Positions 1-9,976 of a stretch of 64,000 bases of DNA are shown in pieces. Below the pieces are notes generated by a model. It ran no database searches. It was not told where the DNA came from and worked only from the letters and a program-made list of their open reading frames with translations. Each line of letters begins with the position of its first letter. Position 1 is the stretch's first letter. Made by a program: the position numbers and the translations under genes. The stretch comes from Symbiodinium sp. CCMP2592. Lineage: Eukaryota; Sar; Dinophyceae; Suessiales; Symbiodiniaceae. The DNA is taken from the NCBI GenBank assembly GCA_905221615.1, contig CAJNDT010000001.1:3945729-4009728 (forward strand). Reading direction: 5' to 3'.

Positions 1-183
1 CCTTTAGAAGCTACATTGCAAATCGTATCGTTTTGCTCAGGACAGGACTCTGGATTGGTCATGTTGCATGGTTCGGGCTGACTGGCAAGTAGAGAACCAA
101 AGATGGCTGCGGAAGTGCCGCAAAGTTCCCCAAGCTTTCATGCTCAGATCCCAAACCCTAAACCGAAAGTTTATACATGGTTA

Positions 184-281
184 TATGGGGCCTTAATAAT
201 TACCAATTGTATTCTGAAATTCCTTATTATAGTTATAGCCTAACAGGCCCCAAAAGCCTGTTATAATTACTCACGCCCCTG
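184..281. mobile_element. Short foldback element, family C, copy 1
   Basis: About 98 bp with inverted ends: ATATGGGGCCTTAATAATTA at the left and TAATTACTCACGCCCCT at the right, with an inner GGCCCCAAAA block shared with the other C copies. It has no coding capacity and resembles a MITE or introner-like element. Read on the minus strand, its right end forms a GTGAGTAATT splice-donor-like sequence directly after the exon-like ORF at 275-468. Confidence 0.6.
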
Positions 282-468
282 CAATACCAACTTTGGGCTT
301 TTCGAAGAAGTGGTCCATCCCTGCCTCTGAAGCCGAACTGCCCTCTTCCCCCGCACCTGACCCGCGCAAGCAAGCCCAGAAATCTTGCTGCGCTTGAGCT
401 GTGAGGCCGAAAAGCAAGGCCGCAGCAGATCCTCCGTCGGTCCCCGCCTCAGTGCGTTTGTCGACCAT
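275..468 (-). CDS. Possible first exon, unknown protein
   Basis: An ATG at 466-468 (minus strand) opens a frame of about 65 codons with an acidic, Ala/Gly-rich product starting MVDKRTEAGTDGG and without low complexity. The in-frame TGA at 271-273 lies inside GTGAGTAATT, a near-ideal 5' splice site located within C element 1. The frame may therefore be an exon ending near 275 whose intron starts in the element. I do not recognise the product. A frame this short is expected many times by chance; the case rests only on composition and the donor. Confidence 0.2.
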
Positions 469-1445
469 TGAAGATTCAATGGTTTATGGTGTGTGGGATT
501 CGTATCTGTTGCTCCATTGGTGCTGACATTGATGCTGAAAAGCCTATATACAGGGCTCTAGAATAGCCATGGTGCCAACATCGTGGCGGATACCGGACGG
601 TTGCATCGTAGATGTTGTCGGGCTCGAGTTTGTGGACACCGGCCACTACTTCGCACAAACTCGCTCGGATGATTATCGAATGTCCCGAGAACCAGGACGT
701 TCCGTCACCGGAGAGGGAAGAATATCCCGAACAAGCTCTCGAATAATTTTGTAGTTAAGTGATTCGGTATCCTGTCAGACTCTGCTGGAACACATATCAC
801 AACCACCTTCACGCACATCGTAAAGCCCCATGCTTAACATTCACAAGCCGATTCTTCAAGCCTCCTGAAATCGTGGGATTAGCTTGCTTCTCAAGGCCCG
901 TTCCGGTGCCAGCCGCGAGAGGCTTCCGCTGCACTTTGCATGGACTGCTCCTGCTACTGAGCATCTGCGCGACACCGGCTCCATGTGCTTCCGGGTTTTG
1001 CCACTACTGCTAGTAGCAGCATCGCCAGTAGCGCTCCTACGTGCTGACTAACTACTCGTGCTGGTTGTGATGAAGCTGGCTCCTGCTGCCCCACGACGAC
1101 CACTACCGGTGCCCACCACTATTTCTTCTGCTATTGCGGATGTGAGAGTCCTGTATTCTGCACACCGGGATCGCCAAGGCCGGTCCCATGAGGCGTGTCA
1201 AACCTATTAGAGCCGCGACAACACCCCTACAAACCCTCTATGTCGCACCAAGCTCCGAAGCAAGACTGAAAACCATACAATACGAAAACCTCGACCCGCT
1301 GGAACAGGCTAGCGGCTAGACAAACCGAGTGTAATTCGCTAGGCTCAGTTGCAGCCAAGCTCCATTACTGAGGCATCCTGGCACCCTAACCCTTGCCTTC
1401 AACACTTAGCCCTATAAACCCTAATCCCAAACCTTGAAGAAGTCA
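469..1445. other. No recognisable gene
   Basis: Mixed-composition DNA with short CTGCTGCTACT-type trinucleotide runs around 940-1140. Short ORFs on both strands show no recognisable domain. Confidence 0.5.
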
Positions 1446-1550
1446 GAGACTCCAATATCCCTTAATTAAGGAATAGACCTTAAACTATAGTAGGATCCCT
1501 GCGACGATTTAAGGTATATATTCCCTAATCAAGGGATATGGAAATCTCTG
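1446..1550. mobile_element. Short foldback element, family D, copy 1
   Basis: About 105 bp. The left arm GAGACTCCAATATCCCTTAA pairs with the right arm CCCTAATCAAGGGATATGGA...TCTC. The centre carries ACCTTAAACTATAGTAGGATCCC, shared with D copies at 4760, 9527 and 40289. Non-coding and MITE-like. Confidence 0.6.
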
Positions 1551-1718
1551 GGAGCATCCTTGATCAACTCGACGATGAACCCTAAACCCCTAAAATCCTA
1601 AACACGTAAGCCCCTAAATAAACCCCTACCTGGACTCCTGCAGGCCGGTAGACCCGGCAGTGAGCACTCGGAGTGCAGAGTCCGCTGCTCGAAGTATTGA
1701 GTCAGGCCCGGTTTTGGA

Positions 1719-1788
1719 GTTTAGGGCCTTGGGGGTTTGGGGTTTGGGGGTTTAGGGGGTTTAGGGTTTAGAGTTTAGGGGGTTAGGT
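1719..1788. repeat. Degenerate telomere-like tract, G-rich
   Basis: Irregular GGGTTTAGGG/GGGGTTTGGG repeats, variants of the TTTAGGG telomere unit, inside the window rather than at an end. A C-rich partner tract lies 137 bp downstream. Confidence 0.7.
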
Positions 1789-1924
1789 GTGAGCCAGCAC
1801 CCCCCCCAAGTACCCTTTAATTTAAAGTGTCTAATATTTCTCATTAAGAGACTACAATGCAGGGTAGTTGGGGGGTCTCGGAGGGGTTTAGGGTTTTGGG
1901 GCTCTACCTCAGTTTGACTGCTCT

Positions 1925-1982
1925 CCCTAAACCCTAAACCGCTAACCGCTAAACCCTAAACCCTAAACCCTGAACCCTAAAC
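1925..1982. repeat. Degenerate telomere-like tract, C-rich
   Basis: CCCTAAA units with GCTAACC variants. The G-rich tract at 1719-1788 followed by this C-rich tract gives a head-to-head arrangement. Confidence 0.75.
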
Positions 1983-2100
1983 ATTACATGCCTTAACTGC
2001 AAGGAGGAAAAAGGCGTTCAAACAAAAAAAACATCACATGCAGACACCTCTCGAGCTGAAAGCTGTCGAGTCGAAGCCGCAAAACTCTCAGTGGTAAACT

Positions 2101-2208
2101 TATGGGAGTTTCCGAAAATTAGGGGTGCCTTATTTGGGGGTCCCTAGAATAAGGACCCTACTACTTAGGATACTACCTTAGGGTCCCCTATTGTCGGAAA
2201 CCCCCTTA
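2101..2208. mobile_element. Short foldback element, family A, copy 1
   Basis: About 108 bp with ends TATGGGAGTTTCCGAAAATT and its near reverse complement TTGTCGGAAACCCCCTTAT. Whole-length foldback; the core GGGGTCCCTAGAATAAGGACCC is shared with the other A copies. Non-coding, MITE-like, and TA occurs at both ends. Confidence 0.75.
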
Positions 2209-3126
2209 TCAAACCCGAATCACAGGAACGCCAAGCCCTAATTAGGGTCTGAGTTCTTGTACCCATGCAACCACACCAAAGCCCCGAGGCAATGTTGAAG
2301 CTACTATAGAGGACCACAATGTTTGATGACCAGACCAAACGGTCCCTATATAACAACACTGCCACTTATGCCAAAGCCATTCAGAGCATAATCATGCCGG
2401 TCCTATATTATTTGCAACCCCAAACCCTTCCAATTATGCAGGGGTTTAGGGTTTAGGGTGAGAAAGAGCCTGCAACAAAAGTGTCACTCGGAACCCTGTA
2501 TCCCCATCTGTAAGCCTCCAGTTTTTCCCCATCAGCCGCAGGTGTCGAACCTAACTCTGCGTCTTCGAAGGCCTGTGTCGGGTGTTTTGAGGATCCTTGT
2601 GAGGGTTCAAAGGCGGCTTCTGTACTGTGGGGAAGGGTTTCGTCAGGGTTAAGGGTTCTTCCATATTCTTCTTGAACCCTAAACCCATAAAGGAAGCAAG
2701 GCCTGCAAGTGAAGTAGCCTTCTCTTTCCTGAAAACGGTGTCCATAAACCTACCTCAACCGGCATGCTTCCCGATGCGAAGGATGATGGGCTTTTCGAAA
2801 CTGCAGAGTCCTTTCAACTCCAATGGTTAACATTGCAAGGGCCTAACTAGTAAGGCCAACATCATTCCTCGCGGCTCCTACTCATAAATCTCCCCGACCC
2901 CCCTGGATTATTACTCTGATCTCCGAGGTATATGGATGCATGCAGGCATGCATTCAGACTGACTCGGCTGGTTGGTTCCAGTAGCTCTTGGTTCGGTGCT
3001 TTTGCCTTGGTGGCTTGGGTGTGTCTAGTAAGTCTAGAAGTGCACATGTCGCATGTAGAAGAGGCAACATCTTCACTTGCCCAGCTGATTCTATGCGTCT
3101 GTCTACGCATGTGTATGTCTATATCT
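2209..3126. other. No recognisable gene
   Basis: Scattered single CCCTAAACC motifs and short ORFs on both strands. None has recognisable domains or a length beyond chance. Confidence 0.5.
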
Positions 3127-3239
3127 TTCTATCTATCTATCTGTGTATATATATATATATACATACATGCATACATACATCTCTCTCTCTCTATCTCTTT
3201 CTCTCCTTCTTTCTGCATATATAGGTATACACACACACA
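3127..3239. repeat. Compound microsatellite (TCTA)n(TA)n(CATA)n(TC)n(CA)n
   Basis: Successive short tracts of TCTA, TA, CATA, TC and CA units. A separate (GA)10 run follows at 3361-3380. ORFs through here are low-complexity artefacts. Confidence 0.9.
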
Positions 3240-3380
3240 GAGGGATTTTGTATGTTGGAGCCTGTGCGATGCGATCATGAAGCCGCTGAGCTCCCGTGAG
3301 GCGCGGGGAGCTAAAGCCAAAGCCATGGCCTCCGGATCCAAAGACAGCACCTTGGCGCTAGAGAGAGAGAGAGAGAGAGA

Positions 3381-4325
3381 CTGAGACGGTCGAGTAGCTG
3401 TCACGTTTCTGCAAGTCAACCCTAAACCTTCATTCTGAGATCTTGACGCATGGTGGAGGGAAATGCAGCCTGGTTAGAGTCTAAGGCTTGGGAATGTTGG
3501 TCCAACTAGAGCAGTTGAAGCTCGGGATTCAAGGACGAAAGGTTTTAGGGGTCGTCCGCAAAACAGGAAGTGCTGTTTTGGGCAGGGCCGGTGGCCACTG
3601 CTGCCGACAAGTCTCCGCCCAAAGCGAAACGGGAGACGAAGTCAGACAAGGCCTGCTAAGGGTGCTTAGGGTCTAGGGTTTAGGGTTTATGGCAGTTGAG
3701 ATCTATTTTGCGAGTTCGTGAAAAAGGGTTCGAAGATGATTGAAGTTGACAGGAGATGGTACACTTTAGGCTTAGGGAGTTCTGGCTTTGATTTGTTGCT
3801 TGTGAGAAGGCTTCCCGGCAAGACTGGTGTTCCCTCCGGGGCCCTCGCCCTGTTTTGACTAGGATTGAGGGTTTGATCTAAATCGATTACCCATGCAGCG
3901 GTTATTCAAGCCGAAGCAGACATTCGAAACCAGGTTACACGGAATGTCTTGCTTTCCACTTAGGCCCATCTCATGCATACTTTCTCACTGCCACAGAGTA
4001 TCGAGTTTAGGGTTCAGGGCTCGGAGGCTTTCGTCGAGTTTTTCGCATATCCCTAATGCCCCCGTGCATGTATTCACCATCAAGCCGTATCTCTAGAAGA
4101 GGGCTTGCTTTATCTATAGCTTCCCTTGAGATTTTCAGAGAATGGGAGTGTATTAGGACATGTAAATTGGGTACTTCTACACAGATCGCATCTCTACAAC
4201 CCCTCCAGATCCTTGCAGAATCGGAATTAACATAGACCACCCCCCTAAAGTCAACCCCCAGGCTTCCTAAGCCCTCCGCTCTGCATGTGTCTATCTGTCT
4301 TGAGATTCCCCCAAACCCTAGAGAT
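3381..4325. other. No recognisable gene
   Basis: Unique-looking DNA with an imperfect telomere-like run near 3667-3690. ORFs reach 118 codons at most, within chance expectation. Confidence 0.5.
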
Positions 4326-4566
4326 CCTTCATAGGAGCCCTTAAAGGAGCCCTTTAAATCCAAGGGTAAAAGGAGGGACCCTTAAAAAGGACCCCTAGGT
4401 ATATACCCTGAATATAGCTATGATATACCCACTATTTAGCCCATTTTAGGGTAGGGGTCCCCCTTAAAGGAGCCCTAAAAGGAGCCCTTAAAGTTCCCTC
4501 ATAGGAGCCCTTAAAGATCCCTCATAGGAGCCCTGAAAGGAGCCCTAAAAGGAGCCCTCTAAGGTT
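4326..4566. repeat. AGGAGCCCTTAAAGG cluster with internal foldback
   Basis: At least eight copies of an (A/T)AGGAGCCCT(T/A)AA motif in direct repeat. Around 4387-4465 two arms, AAGGACCCCTA and TAGGGGTCCCCCTT, can pair, so the cluster may derive from a foldback element with amplified ends. Confidence 0.6.
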
Positions 4567-4645
4567 CCCAGATCTCCTACGCCAGAGGTGCCCGGCGCTT
4601 CCGGCAGGCTCCCGGATGCTGGTGCCCCGAGGACTTCAGTTCTTT

Positions 4646-4757
4646 GGTTTAGGGTTTTAGGGTTTAGGGTTTTAGGGTTTTAGGGTTTTAGGGTTTTAGG
4701 GTTTAGGGTTTTAGGGTTTTAGGGCTTAGGGTTTTAGGGTTTAGGGTTTAGGGTTTA
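4646..4757. repeat. Interstitial telomere-like array (TTTTAGGG/TTTAGGG)n
   Basis: About 112 bp of alternating GGGTTTAG and GGGTTTTAG units, the most regular telomere-like array in the window. It abuts the amplified D element at 4760. All repeats have the G-rich strand on plus. Confidence 0.9.
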
Positions 4758-4759
4758 CC

Positions 4760-5108
4760 CAGGGACTCCAACATCCCTTAATTAAGGAATATTCCTGAAA
4801 ATCATATAAGGGGTCCTACTATAATTTAAGGTATGTTCCTCAGTGAAGGAATATTCCTGAAAATCATATAAGGGGTCCTACTATAATTTAAGGTATGTTC
4901 CTTAATTAAGGAATATTCCTGAAAATCATATAAGGGGTCCTACTATAATTTGAGGTATGTTCCTTAATTAAGGAATACTCCTGAAAAATTTATAAGGGAT
5001 CCTACTATAATGTGAGGTATGTTCCTTAATTAAGGAATACTCCTTAAACTCAAGGGGTCTTACTAGAATTTAACGTATGTTCCTTTATTCAGGGATAGTG
5101 GAGTCTTG
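4760..5108. mobile_element. Family D element with five-fold internal tandem array
   Basis: The outer arms match D: AGGGACTCCAACATCCCTTA at the left and CAGGGATAGTGGAGTCTT at the right. Between them, about 62-bp units (TTAATTAAGGAATATTCC ... CTACTATAATTTAAGGTATGTTCC) occur five times with few differences. Later units diverge more (missing TCATATA, GGATCC changes). This looks like tandem amplification inside one element. Confidence 0.75.
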
Positions 5109-5213
5109 GAAACTGGGGTTTTAGGGTTTAGGCTTTCTAGACCTGGGTCCGAATTCCGGCCCCCATAGTTGATGTCGTAGCGTTGGCGACAGCGGAGAGA
5201 AAGAAAGAACAAC

Positions 5214-5312
5214 AGACAGGTAGGTAGGTATGTAGGTAGGTAAACAGACCCATAGGAAAAGATACATAGTTAGACTTAAATAGACAGCAGATAGATAGAT
5301 AGATAGATAGAC
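5214..5312. repeat. Tetranucleotide microsatellite (GGTA)n / (GATA)n
   Basis: AGGTAGGTAGGTATGTAGG at 5218-5240 and a six-unit AGATAGAT run at 5288-5310, with AACAGAC variants between them. Confidence 0.85.
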
Positions 5313-5369
5313 AGGCAAATAGGTCCACACACGCACCTAAGTTACCGCGCCTTTCTGCAGGTTTTCCGG

Positions 5370-5717
5370 TTAGGCTTTCGCACTGGGTTCTAGGCGCTTC
5401 GAGATCTTTGTTTTGGGAAGGGGGGCAGGGGGTGGGGTGAAGGGCTGATTTCGTTCTGGTTCCCTGAACCCACTGCCGGCAAGAGTCAAGACAGTGCTAG
5501 AGGCTTGGGAAGCCCGGAATATCTGAAAGAAACATGGGCTCTGAACCCAGACATTCAGGAGCCATGTAGTGAAATGGTAAGTTTCAAGGCTATATATCTT
5601 CTTAAAGTCATTTTCACAGGCATATCGACGACGTTGCAATGTCTGATTCGTCACAGTATCCACTATCCACTCAGAACGGAGAGTGGCTCCCGACATTCGA
5701 GGCACGCATATTGTAGC
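5370..5717 (-). CDS. Possible exon, unknown protein
   Basis: A stop-free minus-strand frame of about 116 codons ends with TAA at 5370. It is preceded by TTTCAG|G at about 5718, a good dinoflagellate-type acceptor. The product is compositionally ordinary (for example SEWIVDTVTNQTLQRRRYA) with a Pro-rich C-terminus, and I recognise no domain. The plus strand over the same DNA is also open to a GAAATG|GTAAGTTTC donor near 5578, so the coding strand is ambiguous. Length alone is not significant. Confidence 0.15.
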   Translation of the reverse strand, partial: ATICVPRMSGATLRSEWIVDTVTNQTLQRRRYACENDFKKIYSLETYHFTTWLLNVWVQSPCFFQIFRASQASSTVLTLAGSGFREPERNQPFTPPPAPLPKTKISKRLEPSAKA

Positions 5718-5723
5718 CTGAAA

Positions 5724-6360
5724 TCACGCAACTAGAAAGCAAACCCAAGACTAACGAAAGGATTTCCTGCACGCCCACTTCCACAGGACTGCAGAGGCTG
5801 CGGCCGAGCCTCCCAAAGAGGTGCCTCCTTCTAGCAACTTGGCTGCAGCTTTTTCGAAGCTTCATTCTAATGTGGGTCACAATCGGCGATTACCTCATGT
5901 TTGCTCAGTATTCTTCTATGATTCAGGGTTCTTTCTCTCGTCGCTGCAAAAAACTTCTTCATCATTGCTGCCTCTTGCTGCAACGTGTTTTGGTGCTACT
6001 TCGCTGCTGCAGTGCCCCTTCTGGTAATGCTACTGCTGCTGCCAAGCTACCACGACCAGAAAGCTACGGCTAAAACCACGAACTGCTGCTGGTAGTCATG
6101 CTGCAGCAGGCTGTTGATGTAGCTATTGCCTGCTGCTGGTGGCGGTGCCGCTGCTGCTGCTCTTCTTGTTGCTCTTCTTGTTCTTGTTGTTTGTGCTCGT
6201 GATGGTGGTGGGGCTGGCGCCGGTGCTGGTGCTGGTGGAGGTCCTTCTGCTGCTCTTGTTATTTCTCCTGTTGATGCTGTTGCGACTACTAGCCGTGTCT
6301 GCTGCTGTGGCAATCTTTCCAACGCCGGCGCAGTGCCTATGCCAGTAGATGATGTATTAG
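5724..6360. other. No clear gene; CTG/CTT-rich trinucleotide block
   Basis: From about 5960 to 6310 the plus strand is rich in CTGCTG, CTTCTTGTT and GGTGCTGGT. This gives Leu-rich or Ala/Gly-rich artefact ORFs in overlapping frames on both strands. Confidence 0.6.
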
Positions 6361-6431
6361 GTACTGCCCCCATACAGTAAGAGTCTATAATAGGGCTACC
6401 GTTTAGGTCCTAATATATATTGGGGGCCGTA
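6361..6431. mobile_element. Single short foldback element
   Basis: 71 bp with arms GTACTGCCCCCATA and TATTGGGGGCCGTAC. The size and TA-rich loop resemble the other short elements, but I see no second copy in the window. Confidence 0.4.
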
Positions 6432-6919
6432 CCCAAATGATGTATTTCATTAGTACCCGTTGCAGTTCCAGGCCCAAACTTCAGTGCAATGAAGGCCGGT
6501 GCTGGCACATTCAATCCAAGCGCCGAATCCGTAACTCCTGTCAGGTATCACGGACACCAAGCTTCTGGGCGCAAATTGTAGCCGGAGTGCTGCCAGGGTT
6601 GAAAGGTATTGTTTCTTCAGGCTTGCTCTTCTGATGCACCATCCCATCTAGGAAGGATAAAGTCGAAAGTTGCCTGACGTATTGAGTTGTGATCCTGAGG
6701 ATAGGGCAGTTCTTATTCTGCTGTTACAGGCTTCGCAGCCGGATTCGAAGAGATGATGGAATCTGGAGTGGTTCTGCCTGCCTACACCTTTATACCCCAC
6801 ACCTCTACATTACAGTCTTCTATACCCAAAGCCTTACACACACATATACACATTTTTCATGTATACCTTGATGTATTCTTTTATGCGTATTAGCAATATC
6901 AAATGGTATGTATACATAT

Positions 6920-7010
6920 ATGTCCATATTGATTCGCATACTGATTTACATATTGATTTACATATTGATTTGCATATTGATTGTTTTATTGCTGTGTACA
7001 TATTGATTAT
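6920..7010. repeat. 12-bp imperfect tandem repeat (ACATATTGATTT)n
   Basis: ACATATTGATTT and the variants GCATATTGATTG and GCATACTGATTT repeat about six times, inside AT-rich sequence. Confidence 0.75.
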
Positions 7011-7367
7011 CGATGCCAAAAAACCAATAGTTTATATTGATTCTGCGGACCATCAAAATCAAGATATTGATAGTAATCAATATGGGATGCTCAGGGTAGT
7101 ATTCAAGAAGGGGTCTTATCGTTGTAAGTTGCAAGAAAAACCGTTAGTTAGTATGACTCTGTAACGTTCCGGTCAAAGCCTAGCGTGAACAGAGCTTATT
7201 TGTAGCTTGTGTGGAAGTGTTGGCTCCTGCGACGGCAATAGAGATACTGATGCATGTGCTGGGGATAGCGACCATGACAAGGACTGATAAGGATGACGCG
7301 ATGACAACCAAAAATCACGCTGCAAGCATTAATCCGGTATGTTCCGGTTCAAGCTGTACAGGGAACT

Positions 7368-7452
7368 CCAGAAAGTTGGAATATGGTTTCAGGGTAGGAT
7401 ACCTTATAATTTACCATAAAGGGTTTAGGATAACCATATTCCAACTTTCTGG
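7368..7452. mobile_element. Short foldback element with perfect 21-bp arms
   Basis: 85 bp. CCAGAAAGTTGGAATATGGT(T) at the left is the exact reverse complement of (A)ACCATATTCCAACTTTCTGG at the right, with a 43-bp loop. The perfect arms suggest recent origin or selection. It lies in the middle of an open frame on the plus strand (7211-7528), which stays open across it. Confidence 0.65.
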
Positions 7453-8236
7453 CTTTTACTTTATCAGGTCAACTCTACAATCCTGCACCCTGAAACCCGG
7501 AACCCGACTTACACAAGTGAAGCTGTAAGAGTCAGAGTGCCCATCGAGGTTGGGACAGCCGTCCTCGGCGCAGGCGCAAGCCGGCGTAACTCGGCTCTAT
7601 CCAATCATTACTTGTCTCCCTTTTGTACATTTTGGCTGTTTCGGGTTTGGTCAGGTCCTGGGTCTTGGTTCCAGACTGCATGTCTAGGGTTTATAGGGTG
7701 TGGTTTCGGGTTCAAGAGCTTTGGATGCTGGGTTTGATCGACTGCCGATCTGATACGAAAGGACCGCTAGAGGATGGCACATATCACGAAACATTGTGCC
7801 CCCCAGTAATCCGAGGCAACGGCCAGTCTTTCAGCGGCAACTGCGCAGCAGCCGCCGACGAAGCCGCAAGTGATCCTCCGAGCCAACAGCGCATGGGGGA
7901 TTTCGGCATTAAGGGTACCATACAGTCAAGAAGCAATACTAAGTACCATTATCGGTATTGTCGGCATTTGCGCTGCCATCACAATGTCCATGATCATATT
8001 GATCACTACAATCACTATCATCGTCATACGCATCATAGTCCGTTGAGAGGTGACTGTCGCCAACGCAGCGCGGTCCGTAATACAAGATGTCTTGTCGTGA
8101 CCCGATTTCCGTTTGCTCTCGTGCTCCCCGTCCTGTAGTGCCGGTAGTCTACTGTAGTGCTAGGGAATCTGAGCACAGCAAAGGATAATGGAGCCGATTG
8201 CTGGGGCAACTCGGCAGCATGTATATCGTATATGAC

Positions 8237-8240
<4 letters not shown>
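7453..8240. other. No recognisable gene
   Basis: A 171-codon frame (7623-8138, +) becomes His/Tyr-rich through CATCAC-type repeats and starts only with TTG. Lengths like this are expected about once or twice by chance here. Confidence 0.5.
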
Positions 8241-8294
<54 letters not shown>

Positions 8295-8297
8295 AAC

Positions 8298-8340
<43 letters not shown>

Positions 8341-8342
8341 TA
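8241..8342. repeat. Compound microsatellite (TC)25 then (TA)n
   Basis: An uninterrupted TC run at 8241-8291, then TATAAACA, then TA repeats to 8342 with one TG interruption. Confidence 0.95.
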
Positions 8343-8504
8343 TGGACCGTATGTTGTGTACTGTGTATATATATATATAACTGTCCATATGTTGGTTATT
8401 GCTTAATGATGTTCAGAAATGCCAAGACAGCTCATGGATTGCAGTGGGCAGCTGCAAGGGTCTTAAATGACACGCCCAGGAAGACTTGGAAAGCGATTGT
8501 TCAT

Positions 8505-8604
8505 ACAGGGGCCTTAATGATTAGGAAATTCTCTATGGACTATATTATGCTATTAGTATATAGGACTATAAGGACATACTGTTACTAATTACCCCCCCCC
8601 CCCC
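8505..8604. mobile_element. Short foldback element, family C, copy 2, with poly-C end
   Basis: The left end ACAGGGGCCTTAATGATTAGG matches C. The right end GTTACTAATTACC runs into 13 consecutive C at 8592-8604, so the GGGGCC end seems replaced or expanded by a homopolymer. Confidence 0.5.
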
Positions 8605-9526
8605 ACCACCACCACGCTAGTAGGCTCGCCACAGCCTTCGATGTGAGTGGAAGCCAAGAGGCAAGCACATGTCGCTGTGTCCAAATGCTTAAAGCTTAGC
8701 TAACGATGCAACCCAGCAACCTCCCATTAACGCCTAAACCCTAGACCGAAACCCTAAAGCCTCAAACCCTAAACGAATCCGGGTAACGGAAGCCCTATAC
8801 CATGAGACCCTGACACCCCGAACCCGAAAGATAGGAAACATGTACCCATGCTCCTTATGAATTATGGTTCTTGTAAAGCATTCTCCCAAAACCCCAATTC
8901 TAACATTTAAGGCCATGGCCCCCCCATCCTTCCCTTTTCTAAAGGCCCAGGGCTGGACTCTGGAGCCGTTTCGCCCCTGGTGGCGTACGACTGAAGAACC
9001 CTCCCATCACTTCGGAGCTGCCGGTTTAGGCTTTAGGGGGGTTTAGGGTTTTTTTTCAGGTTTAGGGTCTATCTTCTTCTCCCTGGCTCTTAGTAGGGAA
9101 TTGGGGAATAATGGGTTATGAGGACTACTATAAGGGACTATCATACCCCATGCCTTAGAGTCTGTCAGGAGCCTAACTCAAGTGTTTTTCAGTCCGTTTA
9201 TATCGAAGCATGAAGCATCATGCGCAGAGTCGGAGCCTAACTCATCCCACACTGTAGGGTTGAGGGCTGCGCAGTTGTAAGTTTTACCAGCGTCTACCTG
9301 TATCCCTAAACCGCCTCAAGGTTATGACCCTGAATTAGAGGGTATAGCTCTTAAATCAGTAGGTTTGGGGATCTCCAGGTAGGGCTAAAGAAGTTCCCCA
9401 AGTTAGTTCCATGGCCCAGCTCCTGCTCGCTGCGTCGACATCCATCTGAGGCGGCGCAGCCCCCAAACACGAACTTTGCGACTCTGCCCTGCCCATGTGG
9501 GAAATCCCTGCAGGTGCCTAAACCCG
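8605..9526. other. No recognisable gene
   Basis: Degenerate CCCTAAA motifs at 8736-8776 and a GGGTTTAGGG run near 9023-9068. A stretch at 9088-9112 (TTAGTAGGGAATTGGGGAAT) resembles one end of family E without a partner. Confidence 0.5.
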
Positions 9527-9639
9527 CAGACTCCAAGATCCCTCAATTACGGAGTATATACCTTATAAACCATATTAGGGACGAGGGATCCCAGTATGAC
9601 AAGAGGTGTATTCCATAACTAAGGGATATTGGAGCCTCT
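9527..9639. mobile_element. Short foldback element, family D, copy 3
   Basis: About 113 bp. The left arm CAGACTCCAAGATCCCTCAATT pairs with the right arm AACTAAGGGATATTGGAGCCTCT. The inner ATACCTTATAAACCATATTAGG core is diverged. It sits between two exon-like minus-strand frames (9351-9536 and 9638-9858). Confidence 0.6.
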
Positions 9640-9858
9640 AAAAGCCCGGGCTTGGGCACTGGATTTTTGTTGGGTTCTTGAGGGGATCCTTTCTTGAGGT
9701 TTGTTTAAGGGTGCTTTGAGAAAGTTCGTGATGTAGCTTCAGACTGATGAACTCTTTCTTTTCGGTTGGCTGGATTCCGAGAGCCATTTCAAGAAGGCTC
9801 CCGCAGTGACACTTCGGTATCACGGACCATCCACTCTCCACTCCCGCCTTCACTAATC
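9638..9858 (-). CDS. Possible exon, unknown protein
   Basis: A minus-strand frame of about 73 codons follows a CATGCAG|G acceptor-like site at 9859. Its product is Lys-rich and normal-looking (for example TEKKEFISLKLHHELSQSTL). The stop falls exactly at the boundary with D element 3. I recognise no family. The length is well within chance, so treat it as a lead only. Confidence 0.15.
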
Positions 9859-9976
9859 CTGCATGCTTGGGGTTTCACGGGACTTAGTAAGTAGGGTTTA
9901 GGGCTCCTTTTAAGGGTACTATAGGGTTCTATAATGGGCTTCCTTAAAGGGATCTGTAAAGGTTGTAGAAGGGGGT

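Noticed and set aside
6126-6380. Ala/Gly- and Leu-rich ORFs
   Set aside because: CTG/CTT trinucleotide-rich DNA gives open frames in several phases on both strands.
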